A DNA stretch of 64,000 nt. It comes from Ceratodon purpureus. Lineage: Eukaryota > Streptophyta > Bryopsida > Pseudoditrichales > Ditrichaceae. Below the pieces are notes generated by a model, which searched no databases, was not told where the DNA came from, and worked only from the letters and a program-made list of their open reading frames with translations. Shown here piece by piece: positions 1 to 13,075 of this stretch. How positions within the stretch are numbered: the first letter of the stretch is position 1; each line of letters opens with the position of its first letter. Location: NCBI GenBank assembly GCA_014871385.1, contig CM026422.1:12135311-12199310 (forward strand). The letters are read 5' to 3'. The position numbers and the translations under genes were made by a program.

Positions 1-43
1 TTGGCGGACTGGGTTTAAGAGAGGAGGCATCACAGGGCTTAAC

Positions 44-1792
44 CTTCAGAGTGCTTGCAGGGCTAAGCGTTCTTATTGCTGTGTTGAATCCTTGAGCGAG
101 GTTCGAGTACCCGTTCGCACTGTTGGACAACTTGGACATGTCAAAAACTGTGTGCAGGTCTCCGATGTTGTTCGCATTTACAAGTAGCTGCGTACAAGGA
201 AGTACATATCATAAGGTATCATGTGAGGTTGTAAACAAGTCCAAATTACAGTCCGAATAACTTCTGCAATTTACACAATTGCTGCAGGCTCAGAGCAATC
301 ACGTCAATAAAGAACGACACAATGGGGGAGGGAAGACTTACAGATTTCGGTTGCATCAGAGATGCGGTCGTTGAGTCGAATGTTACCACATTGACAGAAT
401 CGTTCATGCGAAATGTGTCAAAAAGCTCCGAAACAGTATTCACTGCTAAGTTGAAAGTACCGGCGTCAGCATGTCCTGTGTCGAGAAGCACCACCAGGTC
501 CTTCACAACCGCCGTTGCGTCGATGTACCACGGTCGTTTGCGAGGATCGTACGTTATGCAGCCTTTGCCAGGCTCGGCTACCTGTCATCCCAGGAGAATC
601 ACAGTTTGCGTCAAACAGAGAAAATTGCTCAAAATACATAGTTATCCAGAAAATCGAATTTTTGCACAACTGGATGCATCGACGTTGTGAATCATGATGA
701 ACCGCGCATCCGAGTATTGGAGGATTGGAACTTACTCGCCCAGGGTAGCTGCGCCAAACACCTTCTGCTGAACCGAAGTAGTTCCAAAACGTGAGGTTGA
801 TTTTGCTGCTTGCCGTGAACTGAAGATTCGACTGCGAGCAGATTGCTCGTTTGATTTCCGGCCTCAAATTTTCGTTCGAGTAATTGCTGAACGCTGGCGG
901 AACTCTACATTTGGAGAACACTTCTCTTATGGGTTAGGTGGGAGTTATGATCGGCAACTGTCCTCTCGTCGGTAGATATTCGTGATGAATCAGCAAACGA
1001 ATACCTAACAAGCCTGGGTGTCGGAACGCGTGAAATCAACCATGATATGTTTCTTTGATATGAGAGGCTTTCAGTTTTTAATCCGACTCCGAATTAGAAT
1101 TACGCATGGCTGATTGGCATCTCAGTGATTGGCATCCACTCTAGCAGAAGAGAGATAAAAAACTAGTTCAAAAGAGATCCAAAACTAGTTCAACTTACCT
1201 TACAAAGCCGTTCTTGCCGAAGTTGAGCTGCAATTGTAAGCATGTTTTGTTAGGATTAAGTGCATCACAATCCGCAACGGATCTCAGCGTGTTGGCGCAC
1301 AAGAAGTTGTCGTTGTGAGTGGCCGAGCAGGCATGTCGAGCGCAGTTGTCGACGCATAACGAAAGACCTAAACAAGCAAAACCAAGGTTTTAGTTTATCA
1401 AATTCGAAGCAGCTAATTCTGAGTACCGAATCCTATCATTACTTCAACGACTCTCGAATCCGAAGTCCCTCCTATATCACAAAAATCGGGAAAGAGGCTC
1501 TCATCTCTTGAGCACTTCAAAACTGACCCAGCTACCTGATGCCGGCCGGGCGCCGGGAAGGGTTCATGTATCCTAAGATTCGGAACGCATTCTTACCGCA
1601 TTCTTCTGTGTCCTGAGCTAAGTGAAGCGCATCGTCGGCTAAACGGAGCACATTCTTCTCCTTGATAGCGAATTCCTCAGGCGTCATAGAATTCACAGGC
1701 AATGCCCACGACACCAACAAAAGCAACGAAACTATCGCCACCAACCCCAATCCAGACTCACAACTCTTCCACCACAGCATCATCCTGTCCAT
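44..1792 (-). CDS. VWFA-domain secreted/membrane protein, alpha-2/delta-like (5' part; continues off left edge)
   Basis: Five exons on the minus strand: 1597-1792, 1199-1367, 736-904, 342-581 and 44-187. All have GT-AG borders and phases that close, giving the first 306 residues; a donor at 43/42 shows the gene continues beyond the window. The ATG at 1792 begins a hydrophobic signal peptide (about residues 1-35, core LVAIVSLLLLVSWALP). A Cys-rich stretch follows. Exon 4 carries DPRKRPWY (residues 190-197), the hallmark just before the VWFA domain of alpha-2/delta calcium-channel subunits and related VWFA/Cache proteins, and then DLVVLLDTG. The metal-site motif normally DxSxS reads DTGHA (Asp212), so metal binding may be weakened. 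By family this would be an extracellular, membrane-attached protein; a channel partner is not shown here. The Cache domain expected downstream lies outside the window. Confidence 0.8.
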
Positions 1793-4700
1793 ATCTAAAT
1801 CTCACTTTCAATCCCTTTACAGTTCAGCTCCCATTCTGTGAAAGCATGATCCTCGGGCTCCATGGCCCTCCTCCACCTGAGCTCGCGAGCACATTCCCAG
1901 TGGAGACATCGAAGCCCCCACACTCGTGGTGAACTGCATACAAAACACTAGCGTTTGCATAACCTGGACCAAGATTTTCACCGGTCGCTTAAATGCTCAA
2001 CCTAATATCCTCATCGTCTACCACCGAGCATTCCCAGCTCTATCAAGCCAAAAACAATCCAAACGGAGCTGGATTCTAGACACGTCTGGTGTTTCTACAT
2101 CTCTGCCCTCACGCCTCTATCGATAGAACTGCAAGGCGCTCGAAACAGTTATCACCAGCCTAGGCTCCGAGCGCTGATTGTGGGGACGTTGTCCCGTTCG
2201 AGATGCGGAGCTGCGCAACTGAAGTGAACCGGACAAGACAAGAGAAATGTACTTCAGGTGCGCATGCAATGCTCTAGTGGTGGGCCTCGGTCGGCGGCGC
2301 TGATCTAGACAAGCCGAGGTGATGGGAGCACCCTGCAGACATTTCGCTGAAGCAGTCGACGCACTTCACTTCTGGATTGGCACTTGAAACTTTCGCCGTG
2401 GATTCCAAGCTGGATGGCGACAAGATTGTCTGTTCCTTAGAGATTGAACTTAGAATACTTCAAGTTCGTGGGCGAGTTTCATCTCACAACAGCGTCGAAC
2501 GCAACCATCTCATTCGTGACTGCAGAAAACTTCATTGATGATCGACGATGGCTGCTTCTCATGCTTTCCATACAGTACTGTTTACTGTATGTGTTTGTGC
2601 GCCGCTGGAAAAGGATTGAGCGTTCAGAGGTCGTACACGTCGCTTGCGATGCAAAGAATTCGGCGAATCTCGGTGACTCGGACCACGATCAGATAGATTT
2701 TTTGACCTGTTTTGCGATGTGAATAGTAATGCTGCCGTACATATTGTCTTTTATGCATGACAAGTTTGGATCATATTGTACTTCAGAGTGACATCGAGTT
2801 AGACTTGCTTCGAATCAGTTAGTTTTGGCTGGACACCGATGCTATTGTTCAGCTTGAATTTGCATTTAGGCTAAAGGTGAAGTGAATTCTGGGAAGCTAG
2901 CAAAACTACTGAAACATTTTTTGATTAGCAACTTGATAAAACAAGCCCGGTATTTTCTTTTTTAATTACACGAGTAATTTTACCAATTTGGATTTTTTAA
3001 CACCTTGCAAAACGAATTGTCGGGCAAAATATGATTCAGTCGGGAGTCTCAAGTTTTTATTTAAAATAACTGTTCAAATGTCAGTGCCAATTTTCAAGCG
3101 CTTGGGGGAGTGAATTGGTCCTCCAAAGAATGATAACTTTGTCGGCCCGAAGATTGTGAGCAACTTTGATATCTTTAATGTTTGACATACGTGAATTTCA
3201 CTCCACAACTCAAATCCGACAGTACTAATTAAGTATTTTAACACCCGACTTTCTTTTACCGTCTAGATCTCCTACCTTGAAATGGATTTTGTAGGAGAAG
3301 TACAGTTATACCTCCAAAATATGATAGTCGGAAAGGTTTATGTGCAATTTGTCTGCAAAATGGAGGAACAGCTGTTTACCGATTTGGAAGTGATTTCCAA
3401 GAAGTTGATTGTTTTTCCCAGTCTTGTGAACATAGCAGGAGAAATTAGAAACGTTCCAAATGGTCTGCACTCTTGCATAGTTAGTGGCGTCATCCTCGGT
3501 CATCACAAACCCAAAAATTAAGAATCATGTGCATAATGGTATAGAATTTTTTGTGGCTGTGACACATATCGATCGTCACTAGTATGGCCATTTCTACTAA
3601 AATATTGTATCAAACAACTTATGCAAAATCTTGATCAAATACTACTCACCGACTAGATGAGCAGGTGACAGGGCAGACTCAACTCTATTGACTTCATTGC
3701 CCAACTGACCAATTCTGATGAAAGTCCCTACCTTGCTTGGCAATGGATGTGGGGACTACGCCTCCGAAGCTGCTCATGAGAGTGTCATTGTGCGAGCCGC
3801 CCAAGGTCCCAAGATGCACCACTTTCGTTTATTTTGGGGAAGAGCACATCCTGGGCGGTGATGTGCGTTGGCCTCCAGGGTTTGCTACTTTGAATCTGCA
3901 CCTCGCATTCACCTACCATTGACCATCTGCTCAACAGTGCCCAGTGCGGAAAGCATCTCTCAGATCTCTGCACCAAAGAAAACATTCAAGTGACAAATAA
4001 GTTAGAACAACAGAAGACAATTTAATGATCATTTTCTGAAACTTCGGAGCTTTCAAGTTTCGGTTTAATCATAATTTAACTCTTGTTACAAATGTGCGCA
4101 AGGAACGGAGGACTACGGCACCGAGTAACATAAGAACACGAGGATATCTCTTCTAATTAGGGCTAGAGGATGCTTGAGCAGAGATGCAAAATCATTACAA
4201 AATCATTAATTGTCACTGCTGTCTCGACATCTACGGAGGAGCAAGATTTCCTAACGGCTCACTAGTGGTGGTAACTTTTTTTGGATTATTGTTTTCATAC
4301 AATCAGATCGACTCTGTCCACTGCAAAAAAAGAACACAACTTACACAAAGAAATAAAAGTTATCACAACAGGTGATGCTGATTCTGCAGAAATTGCTGGC
4401 ATTCTTGTGGCGTTTGGTCGGCACTCACATCGCACATTGAGCGTTACTTTATGCTAAGAAAGGTTACTCTGCGGTGACTGGACGGCAGGCTGTAAATCGA
4501 ATACACCTTGTGAGCTGCCAGCCACTGCATTCTTCCTCGTTGCCAAAACCGAACTTGGAACCCTGCTATGGTGATGATCAAGGAATCTTAGAGAAAGTGA
4601 GGCCGGTGCAATCATGAACAGACTACATGCTACAACCTGGTGTGAGTGGTCCCACTAAAAGCAGCTACAATTTTAGGACCAACTTTTTAATGTTAGGTCG

Positions 4701-7165
4701 TGGAAAGCCATATGGGTCCCTAAAAAACAATAAGGAACAAAAATGAAGCTAATGGGGACTATCATTCTTTGATGATTGGCGTTATCGGCGAGAGATCACC
4801 TCCGGCCCTTATCCGGTACAAAAATTATGCAGCACATGACCACGCGAGCTTTGCGTAGATCGGAAAATTGTTCTAGTCTGTCACTCGCCAAAGATGGATC
4901 ATCACTCCATCACTGTCAACAATCCTGCACAAACGCAGTTCCGCTGGCATTTGTAAGAATTTCGCGGAACAAATCAGGTCTTGGTAGTTCTCCTGGCACC
5001 AGTTAACATTCTAACACTGAATCTCATTTCAGAACCAAATTGATTGCAGCTTGTGAACTCAATCTGGAAAGGTACCAGGATGGTGTGGGGGCAGTACCCT
5101 CAGAGTTTGAGTCTGTAGACGTTCATTGGAATTCGAAGACTTAAAGATTGTATGGCTTAGGTGGACACTGATTCAAGGTACTTCACAAACAGAGACTTGA
5201 TTCACGCCAGCCCCTAAAAAGAGGGACTGGAGTTCTTCTTCTTGTATGGTTGAGAGGAAGGAAAGAAAGTCCTCAGGTGCGTAGAGCTCATATGCCAGGA
5301 GTTAGATCAAAGACGCCACTCTGTTTCTTCAAATGTTGTGGTGCCCATGGCCACATATTTTACGGTTGCCAGGTGTTCATGATTTGAGGTCCTCCTTCGA
5401 CACAATACATTCTCCTCTGCACTACACCGCACATAATTGCAGGCTATAATTGTGCACCATGTCAGAACTACAACAAATAGTTCTACCAACTGCTAGGCTT
5501 GTGCTAGATCAAATTCAATCTCGTCAGTAGTTGGCCATGTCGGTATCATCCAAATGGAACGTGTCGCTTGAAAAAAAGGCATGGTTTTGGCACTTGCACA
5601 ATTCGCGTTACAGAGGAGACATAACATTGACCAGTCTTCTCTTACCATGCGTTTCATCACTTAGCGATGGCTCCATATTGCTGCAATAGTCTGTTGTGTA
5701 CATCTGCATGAATTTTGTTTTTCAGCTGAGATCTAACTTCGTCACCATGACTGAGGTGCCTCACTGTGGTTATCAGTTCATCTTTGTCTTCAAGCCCTCG
5801 TTCCAGCAAATTCTATCTGAACAGCACCAAGGAAACACTGATTGAGGGAAAACTCATCAATACACACATCCTCACGTGAAATTTACATGAGAAATTTACA
5901 CGAGAGAGACCAATTTCTCTGGAAATTCCATTTCCATGTCAAGCCAGCGGAGCTGCTCAGCATCCTTTCCAAGCTCGTGGACTGGATTTCTCGTATCGCA
6001 AGGTAACAACGTCATCAGCACATGTGTGCGCAAGGTGCTCTCGTATCGCAAGGTAACCAGCACCAGAGCACACATCCCAATCCAATTGACAACTTCCCTC
6101 TCCAAAGAGTAAAACGAAATTAGGCTTCACCCAATTATCGACACCCAATTCGAATGACTTCACATGTTCTGTTCATGTTGTGACATCTAAGTCATCGAGG
6201 AACAATGCTCTGTGAGGGGTCACTGCGTTCAACGATGAAAAAAACACATTGTCTTCAGCACAACAAATATGCAATAAAAGCAAGGAGGTCAGTGATGATT
6301 CAGTGACAAGTTATATAAATCATCAAGGGCCTGTAGACTGGAAAATTCCAAGAAAGCACGAACTTCTCCGTTGTGCAATCCACCATATCCCCACAGCAAA
6401 AAAAAACCCTGCGTTGCTTTCCAGCCAGACCATCATATTTTGTGACAGATCAAACAACAGAGAGACTCCAATCCCCCAAGCCCATCACAATGAACGTTTC
6501 CACAAATACAGTTTGAGACGTTAGTATGCAACATAAACCCGTTTTTAACTAAGAATAATATCAGAGTCTAGGGACCTGACATCATGGACGTTGTATGTCA
6601 AAACGTACTCCCAACTTCCTGAGTAGCTGGCATCCCGAACAAGAGAACCATAGCTTAAACAACCCAAAAGATCGAAAATAGAAACAGTACGATTCATGCC
6701 AAGTAGCAGACTCAGAACTACACTCAAACGTGAGGGCCACAGACAATACCCAAACAGTTCACTCGTTCAACAACTAAGGAAGTTGATAGAAAGTCTTCTG
6801 CCTACATTGGCTATGACCAATAATGAATAAGATTCAAGACACACATAGCTATAAAGATAAGAGATCTATACAATCAAATTAAATTGCTGGAACAGCACGC
6901 CATGTTTCCCCTTATACATACTTGTACAATTTCAGAGGCCTCAACCCTAAGCCATGGCTTGCTAATACATTCTCAAGGCAATACCTGTAATTTTGCACTT
7001 CCATTTGGGCGCATTCTCTATAATAACTACGAAAAGATGAAGCTGCAGTAACTGATGTAATGATTTCTAAGTTGAGAAGTATGCACAACTAGATTGAAAA
7101 ATCACGCAATTGGAGAAAAGTAAGAAGGCAGTCCAGGAACTCTTACAATCTCAATTCCAACTCTA
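1793..7165. other. Intergenic stretch with exon-like fragments, no gene model supported
   Basis: Between two minus-strand genes I find no reading frame that can be linked into a gene. On the minus strand 3700-4000 contains coding-looking pieces with splice-like borders: a piece reading EMLSALGTVEQMVN (about 3910-3958), with a stop just before it, and one reading GGSHNDTLMSSFGGVVPTS (about 3740-3800). Another at 5900-6000 reads GKDAEQLRWLDMEMEFPEK. They do not join in frame and I do not recognise the family, so they may be remnants of a decayed gene. The 3' untranslated region of the RabC gene must also lie at the right end of this stretch. Confidence 0.4.
5989..6057. repeat. Short direct duplication, 19 bp at 50-bp spacing
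   Basis: TCTCGTATCGCAAGGTAAC occurs at 5989-6007 and again, identical, at 6039-6057. The sequence between is only partly similar. It is a small local duplication with no feature attached. Confidence 0.8.
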
Positions 7166-7801
7166 TCAACAACTGCACGCGCCGCCTGGCGTAAGAGAGC
7201 CTTGATCCGAAGCATGGTCAGGTCTCAAAAGATTCGACTTCAATTGAGTCGTGTCAGCTGTCAAACTGGGCGTCTCTATAATCTTATGCACGAGCTCCTC
7301 GAAGCAGCGTTGTACGTTGATGCTCGTCTTCGCGCTCGCCTCCAGAAACAAGCACCCATGTTGCCTCGCAAACGCAATCCCTTCCTTCTTCGTCACCACC
7401 CGTTCACTCTCCTCCAAATCCACCTTGTTGCCTATCAACATCTTGATACAATCCCTGTTCGTGGAGAACCGGTCCACTTCCTTCAACCACACGTCCGACA
7501 AGTCAGTGAACGTCGCCCGTCTCGTAACATCGTACACCAGGATGATCCCCTGGGCGCCTCTGTAGTATGAGCTCGTTAGGGTTCTAAACCTCTCCTGCCC
7601 CGCGGTATCCCAGATGGTGAGCTTCAGCCGCTTCCCTTGCAAGCTCAGCATCTTCACCTTAAAATCCACTCCAATTGTCGGGGACATGTCATCGAATTTC
7701 CCCGCCGTGAACCGCAGAAGCAGACTACTCTTCCCAACCCCGGAGTTTCCTATCAAAAGCACCTTGAACAGGTGATCAAAATCCTCACTCATGCCAGCCA
7801 T
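7166..7801 (-). CDS. RABC: Rab GTPase of the RabC (Rab18) subfamily, intronless
   Basis: One uninterrupted 211-codon frame encodes a complete small GTPase. All G motifs are present: GNSGVGKS (residues 18-25), switch I Thr42 in SPTIGVDFK, WDTAGQE (64-70), GNKVD (124-128) and EASAK (154-158). The C terminus is Cys-Ser-Cys, a double geranylgeranylation signal. DFDHLFKVLLIG, DDMSPTIGVDFKVK and NRDCIKMLIGNKVD match plant RabC1/Rab18 closely. In the family this protein cycles between cytosol and ER or lipid-droplet membranes and regulates trafficking. The ATG at 7801 was chosen as the first in frame; a second Met follows at residue 4. Related plant RabC genes have introns, so the single exon suggests a retrocopy or intron loss. 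I see no poly(A) tract beside the stop. Confidence 0.93.
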   Translation of the reverse strand: MAGMSEDFDHLFKVLLIGNSGVGKSSLLLRFTAGKFDDMSPTIGVDFKVKMLSLQGKRLKLTIWDTAGQERFRTLTSSYYRGAQGIILVYDVTRRATFTDLSDVWLKEVDRFSTNRDCIKMLIGNKVDLEESERVVTKKEGIAFARQHGCLFLEASAKTSINVQRCFEELVHKIIETPSLTADTTQLKSNLLRPDHASDQGSLTPGGACSC

Positions 7802-9800
7802 CTACTCGAATTCTTGCAACCAATCTCACTCTCAACCTCGAAACTCTCCTCTCCGTCCTCAAAACCTCAAAACCCAACCTCTCCCGTCCCCCAACACATC
7901 CTCAACCCCCCAAAAATCCCCCACTGCACGCCAATCCTTGCCAAACCTCGCGTCTCAATGCAGGTTCCTCCACCAACGTCGCCGGCCATGCAAAGCTTCC
8001 TACTGTTCACTTAGTCACCAAATCCCCGCACCACGAAAACGAAAATTCTCGACCTCCCTGACAACAGTTTGGTTGAATTCGACGCGTAACCCAATTCAAG
8101 TACCGAGAAGAAAACTTGGGCAACAAGCAACCTCGTCAACTCTCAACACAGATTGCTCTCTCATGAAACACAGATTGCTCTCTCGTGCAACAAAGCTTAA
8201 CTCAGCAAACTAGTCTCAACTGAGCTATATTCTGCTGAGTTGCCGCCAAAGACTTCCACTTCACGACCGCATATTCCCGAATTCTCTTGAGCTCCATCTC
8301 GGATGGGTTTGATGATTTCAATGCTGGGGAGCGGGTTTCCTGAAGTTGGTCGTTACAACCTATGGAGAATCTACAGTGCTAGCATTCGAGCAATTGACCA
8401 GCAATTACTCGGTCGTCTTTCCATTCTGCAAATTCTAGGCCACAGGCTATGACACTCTTTTGAAGAGGAAGGACACCAATCACAACAGTTTCGGCATCTT
8501 TTACTGTGGTATAGTGCTATATTTATGCACCAGCTTCGACAGTAGATGACTGTACAGTGTTTTAGAGCTATCTTCTCCGAAACAGCAGGAACCTGTATGT
8601 GGGTTATCTTTGGACGTTGTGATGGCTTATATGGTGTATTGATAAGCATGTATTTATCAGTGTTCTTTTTTGCAGGGATGAGTTCAGTTACTTTGAGGAA
8701 CAGGTTATCAATCGCCTGACATTTTCAGTTTTGATAAGGTCCAGTACAGGTGGTTTGAAAGACGGTGCCTGACTGGCTGTGCACGGCATAAGCCAGCTTA
8801 TTGTTGTTATCGGCACGTCAATTGTTTGTTGAATCGTTCAACTGCAAGGAAAAGTAGGACCGTAGGAGTCTTCTGCAGAGATCGAGGAACCAGTCCGGGA
8901 GGTTTTGCTGATGACCGAAGAAACCTACTTCTCTGATGAGGATTTCTAAATTCTTGGACCTGTCAGACTCAGAATCTGTGGACTTAGTATACGTCTGTGA
9001 AGATGTCTGGCAATAAAATGAAAAATGCCGAGTGCAAACTGGACAGTGTCAACTTTAACTAATCAGCCAGCAAATGAGACTAAATAGTGCGTCCTGAATT
9101 GGTAAACATGCTGGCGTATCTAAGAGAATTCCTCACAAAATTGACATTCAATCCCACTTTAGGAATGACTATGTTAGATATTGACAGATCAACCACCTTA
9201 ATTTAGCGAGCAGGAATCCTGGTACAATCCGTCATTTCCTTGGAGGCAGATAAACTGAGGCACAATCCTTCATGTTGATGATAGAATATGGAAAGTAGAA
9301 AATTTGTTCTAATGGATACTTCTGATCTTGCTGGTTCTAATTCACCCACATTTATAAGCTAGAATGCATCTTGCATCTTGCATTTGTCTAATAGATGTAC
9401 AACCTCTCTAGAAAACAGAACAGTAAATCATATTGTTGGAGGTTTTGAACAATAAATAGTGGTGCTCCTCGACTGTGTTTGAGAAAATTTTCTCTTCAGG
9501 GTACCAGGGCATCGTCTATTCGGGGGTCAACGACAGAATGCATACCCCTAATCCTATCTACAGCGAAAATCCAAACATCATGTGAGCCTACGAATATCGG
9601 GCACTACATGATGAGAAGATTAGCGTGCTTAGAGTCTCTAGAAAACGTGACCCCGGCGAACCAAACCATATTAAAAAACACTCGCCCATCATAATGTATG
9701 ACAGGGCTCTGGTCCCATACTTTTATGCAGCTCCAGAATGGCAAAGGAAAAAGCATCCAGATGGCCGTCTTTGAAACCACACAAGAACTTCCAAGTACCG
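7802..9800. other. Upstream region of the RabC gene and intergenic DNA
   Basis: The first 400 bases are C- and A-rich and probably hold the RabC promoter and 5' leader. Open frames here on the plus strand come from the skewed composition and match no family. From 8220 to 9800 the sequence is ordinary AT-rich spacer, and part of it must be the 3' untranslated region of the Bet v 1 gene. I see no RNA gene or repeat. Confidence 0.5.
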
Positions 9801-10555
9801 TTATTCAAAGGTGGGATTGGCGAGAAGATACTCACACAAGCTTGTCTGCATCAAGGATATCATCTCCGTGATCTCATCTGAGAAGCCCTCCTCGGAATCA
9901 TCAATGTCATACTCAGCGTTGAAAATCGCAGAGGACGAGGCACCATCTTCGCTCGCGACGTACCTAATGGTTGCCCTCATTGATTTATACCGGGGATCGC
10001 CTTCTACAACAGTATAACTCATCGAATGTCCCACATCGTCTATTCCATCAACCCGTTCCCGAATTACAAAACCTTCTTGTATTGCTGCAAAAACAGCACA
10101 AATCAACCAATTATCACTCAGTTACAAAACCCTAAACCTCTCAAAAACTCAAAACCCGACCACTGGATACATCTCTCGCAAATCATCACCCAAAGCGATC
10201 ATCGATCTCACATCCGCTCCGGGGCGCAACAGCCTCATCGCAACCCACTAGACAAAGAAACCCAGCTCCCCACGAGAAGCGATCAACGCCTGATTCCAAA
10301 GAAATGATCGTCACACAATGATCTCATCCTCCAAACGATCTCACAACAAGATCTAGAAATCTAGACCCGCGACATACCAGGACCACAATGATAGACGCGG
10401 ATCGAACCAGGCCCGCCATCGCCCTCCAAGTCGCACCTGACAAACACGTCAGGAAGAACCTGCGGCATCAGCACCTCGATCTTCTTCGCCGCGCTCCACA
10501 TCCGCTCCACCGGCACTCCTAGCTTGACCTCCACTTCTGCTTTCTCCGGCGCCAT
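9801..10555 (-). CDS. Bet v 1 / MLP-type START-fold ligand-binding protein
   Basis: Two exons, 10378-10555 and 9801-10084, joined by a GTATGT donor and a TTTTTGCAG acceptor, encode 153 residues, the usual length for a Bet v 1 protein. The first exon begins MAPEKAEVEVKLGVPVERMW, the typical opening beta strand and helix. The second contains GHSMSYTVVEGDPRYKS and a long C-terminal helix starting near EEGFSDEITEMI. A single intron near codon 60 is the conserved position in plant Bet v 1 genes. These proteins bind small hydrophobic ligands in a central cavity in the cytosol; relatives include PR-10 proteins, major latex proteins and norcoclaurine synthase. The ligand cannot be told from sequence. 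Two in-frame ATGs exist; the one before APEK was chosen because it matches the family start. Confidence 0.87.
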
Positions 10556-13075
10556 TCTCTCCCACTCTCTCACTCTCTCTCCCTCACTCACTCACACTTC
10601 CGCTCAAATCTAGACAAACTAACAACAACACAACCCTACTCACTTCGCTCAGATCGACAGTCTCGACTTCGCTCAGGTTCCTAGACAGTCGATCTCTTCT
10701 TCTAGCTAGATCACTCTCCACGTCCGCATCGTGATCGATCGATCGATCGATCGATTTCATCCGTCGTGAGGACTAGCCTGCGATTGTATCGCGATGGAGT
10801 AATTAGCGAGCTTCCGATCCGATCGATCGGCATTAATGCCGCCGCGACGGATCAGGTGTCACGACGTGATCGAAGATGTCCTTCCGGCAACTTGTTGGAC
10901 CAGCGCTTCTTCATTCTTCTGTGGTTTCAGTTCGTGACTGACTTCGTTGTACGACGCTGCAATCTGGGACGATGATTGCGTAAATTTTTTAAATTTTTAA
11001 GAAATTGTTTTTAATATATTTTTTGGTATATATTAGGATATAAATAGGATTCAATTGCATGAAAAGATTGCGTGAATTTTGTCACCAGTGGATTGGTCGC
11101 TGCTTTGTTTTGCTTTGCTTTGCAGGTGAATATCTTCTGTGGGTTTCTTGTTCCAACAGGGAGATCGTGGTTACCACTGTGAGGTTCACATGATTGTGTC
11201 AGTTGTTAAGAATGATATTCTAGATAATTTTATTTTTTTAACCCTGATAGGACGAAGCAACTACTTTTGGGTTATGCTAGAAATAGAAAGCACTGTAAAA
11301 TACCCTAGAAGGGTTGGATTGAAGTGTTTTCTGTTCCTAGCCACTTTAGAATGAAGTTGGAAGTAAGGATACGTTGAAAATTTACTAAGAAAGTGCACTC
11401 CTCATTTTAGAAAAAAGAAATAAGTTCGGTGGTGAGAGTGTTTTTATTGGTCTGAGCACTATATTTGGTATACTAGATTGAACATTGCATTTCCCTAGAC
11501 TTTGAGCACATTGCGCACTGAATGAGGATCTCTGTAAGTAGATTTGGGTTTTTTTAGCGTTTTTTTTTTTTTGTTTTTTGGAATGCTTGTATGACCACTA
11601 CTTTATGGCTTCATCATTTTGGATTTATTAGAAACCCTTTCAAATTTGCCAAAAAGTGCAGGAACAACTCCTTGTTGAAAAAAATCAAATTTCATAGTGA
11701 CACTTATGTCAAATCCATTTTCTCCAAATTGGTCATTTGGAAAGATCTTTAAAAAATTGTGCATGTTCCTGACATACTAAAGAAGAGAATCAGCCAAGTT
11801 TCTATAAATTTTTAAAGTAGCAATTTTTAGTCAAAGGCGGAAACTCACTGTTAGTTTTTCAGAAATTCACTAATCTTCTAAACTTCACATGTTATTATCT
11901 CCTAATTCGTTGCTTCCCCAAACTCAAAATTTGGTACCGATGTTGGTAGCCCACTACTTTCAAAAATCCTACAGTTAAATTGCTTATGTTTTTTCTCAAA
12001 TCTGTCTCACATTGGACGATGCAGGTATGGCACTATTTTTACTCAAAAACTATGGAAATACCCATCCGTCTTTTAGAGGTTAAGTTAGTGTAAGAGTTTG
12101 ATAGAACAATATGAATGGTTTTAATTAGAACTTAAGAAAACCTGGATTAGACCATGAGAGACTCAATCCCGTTTTGCGAATGTAAAGTGTTCTTATGATA
12201 TATTATAATTTAGATTGTAGTTAGAATGATTGGGTTGTGAATTTTAGAGTATGTTTATATGGTTGGACCTATGATTTTTAATATTATTAACTTTGTTAAA
12301 TTTTTGAAACATTTGTTTCAAATTTATTTTATGATTTCATTGAGTACAAGGTATTGATAATCTATGAGTAGAATCTGTTGTGATTGGTTAAAATATGCCA
12401 TTCTAAGTATAGTGGAGTTTTTCAAAAAAGATTTATACATATTCATATTATACTTGCTGAACTTTTCAATGTGTTTTTTAACACAAATCTTAGGAGTTTT
12501 TGGTGAATCATTCATATATGACATAACATGGAAAATTTATAAATTATCTCTTTATGCAAAATCAATATATATATATATATAGCAATTTTATCTAAGATTT
12601 TATATGATATTGTATATAGCTTTCAAATCAATGATCTCTATACTAATTTATGATACATATAATATTCTAGATTTTAATCCTTAGATGCCCAAAGTACCAA
12701 ATTGGATTTAAAATTCAACTATCATGCCAATTTGACAAATTTGCTCCAATCAACTTACCAAATTTCGCTCCATACACTAGCTATCTTTGAAATTAGATTA
12801 ATTTTGGCAACCACTATCCAAATCAAGATTATTTGGTGTCAATTTCCATGATTTTCAATGTGCTTTCAATCACTTTAATTTCAAAGTCTTAACTTTTTGT
12901 GAGGAAAAGATTTTTTTTCACAGTTTTAGCGTGCCCGACAATTGATGCTCTCACGCATCATGCATGAGTTGAATTGCAACCTTCGAGTTACATCAATCAC
13001 AAATTCCGTGTGTCAAAAGCCAATCTAGACGGACAACATGTGCAATATCCGTTGACCGAAGCTGAGTATTCTCAC
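10556..13075. other. AT-rich spacer upstream of the Bet v 1 gene
   Basis: The first 200 bases are CT-rich and probably contain the Bet v 1 promoter and leader. A (GATC)n run lies at 10733-10755 and an (AT)n run at 12565-12581. The rest is AT-rich. I see no gene, RNA or transposon terminus. Confidence 0.6.

Noticed and set aside
7251-8213. Overlapping plus-strand frames
   Set aside because: They are antisense to, or upstream of, the RabC gene and match nothing.
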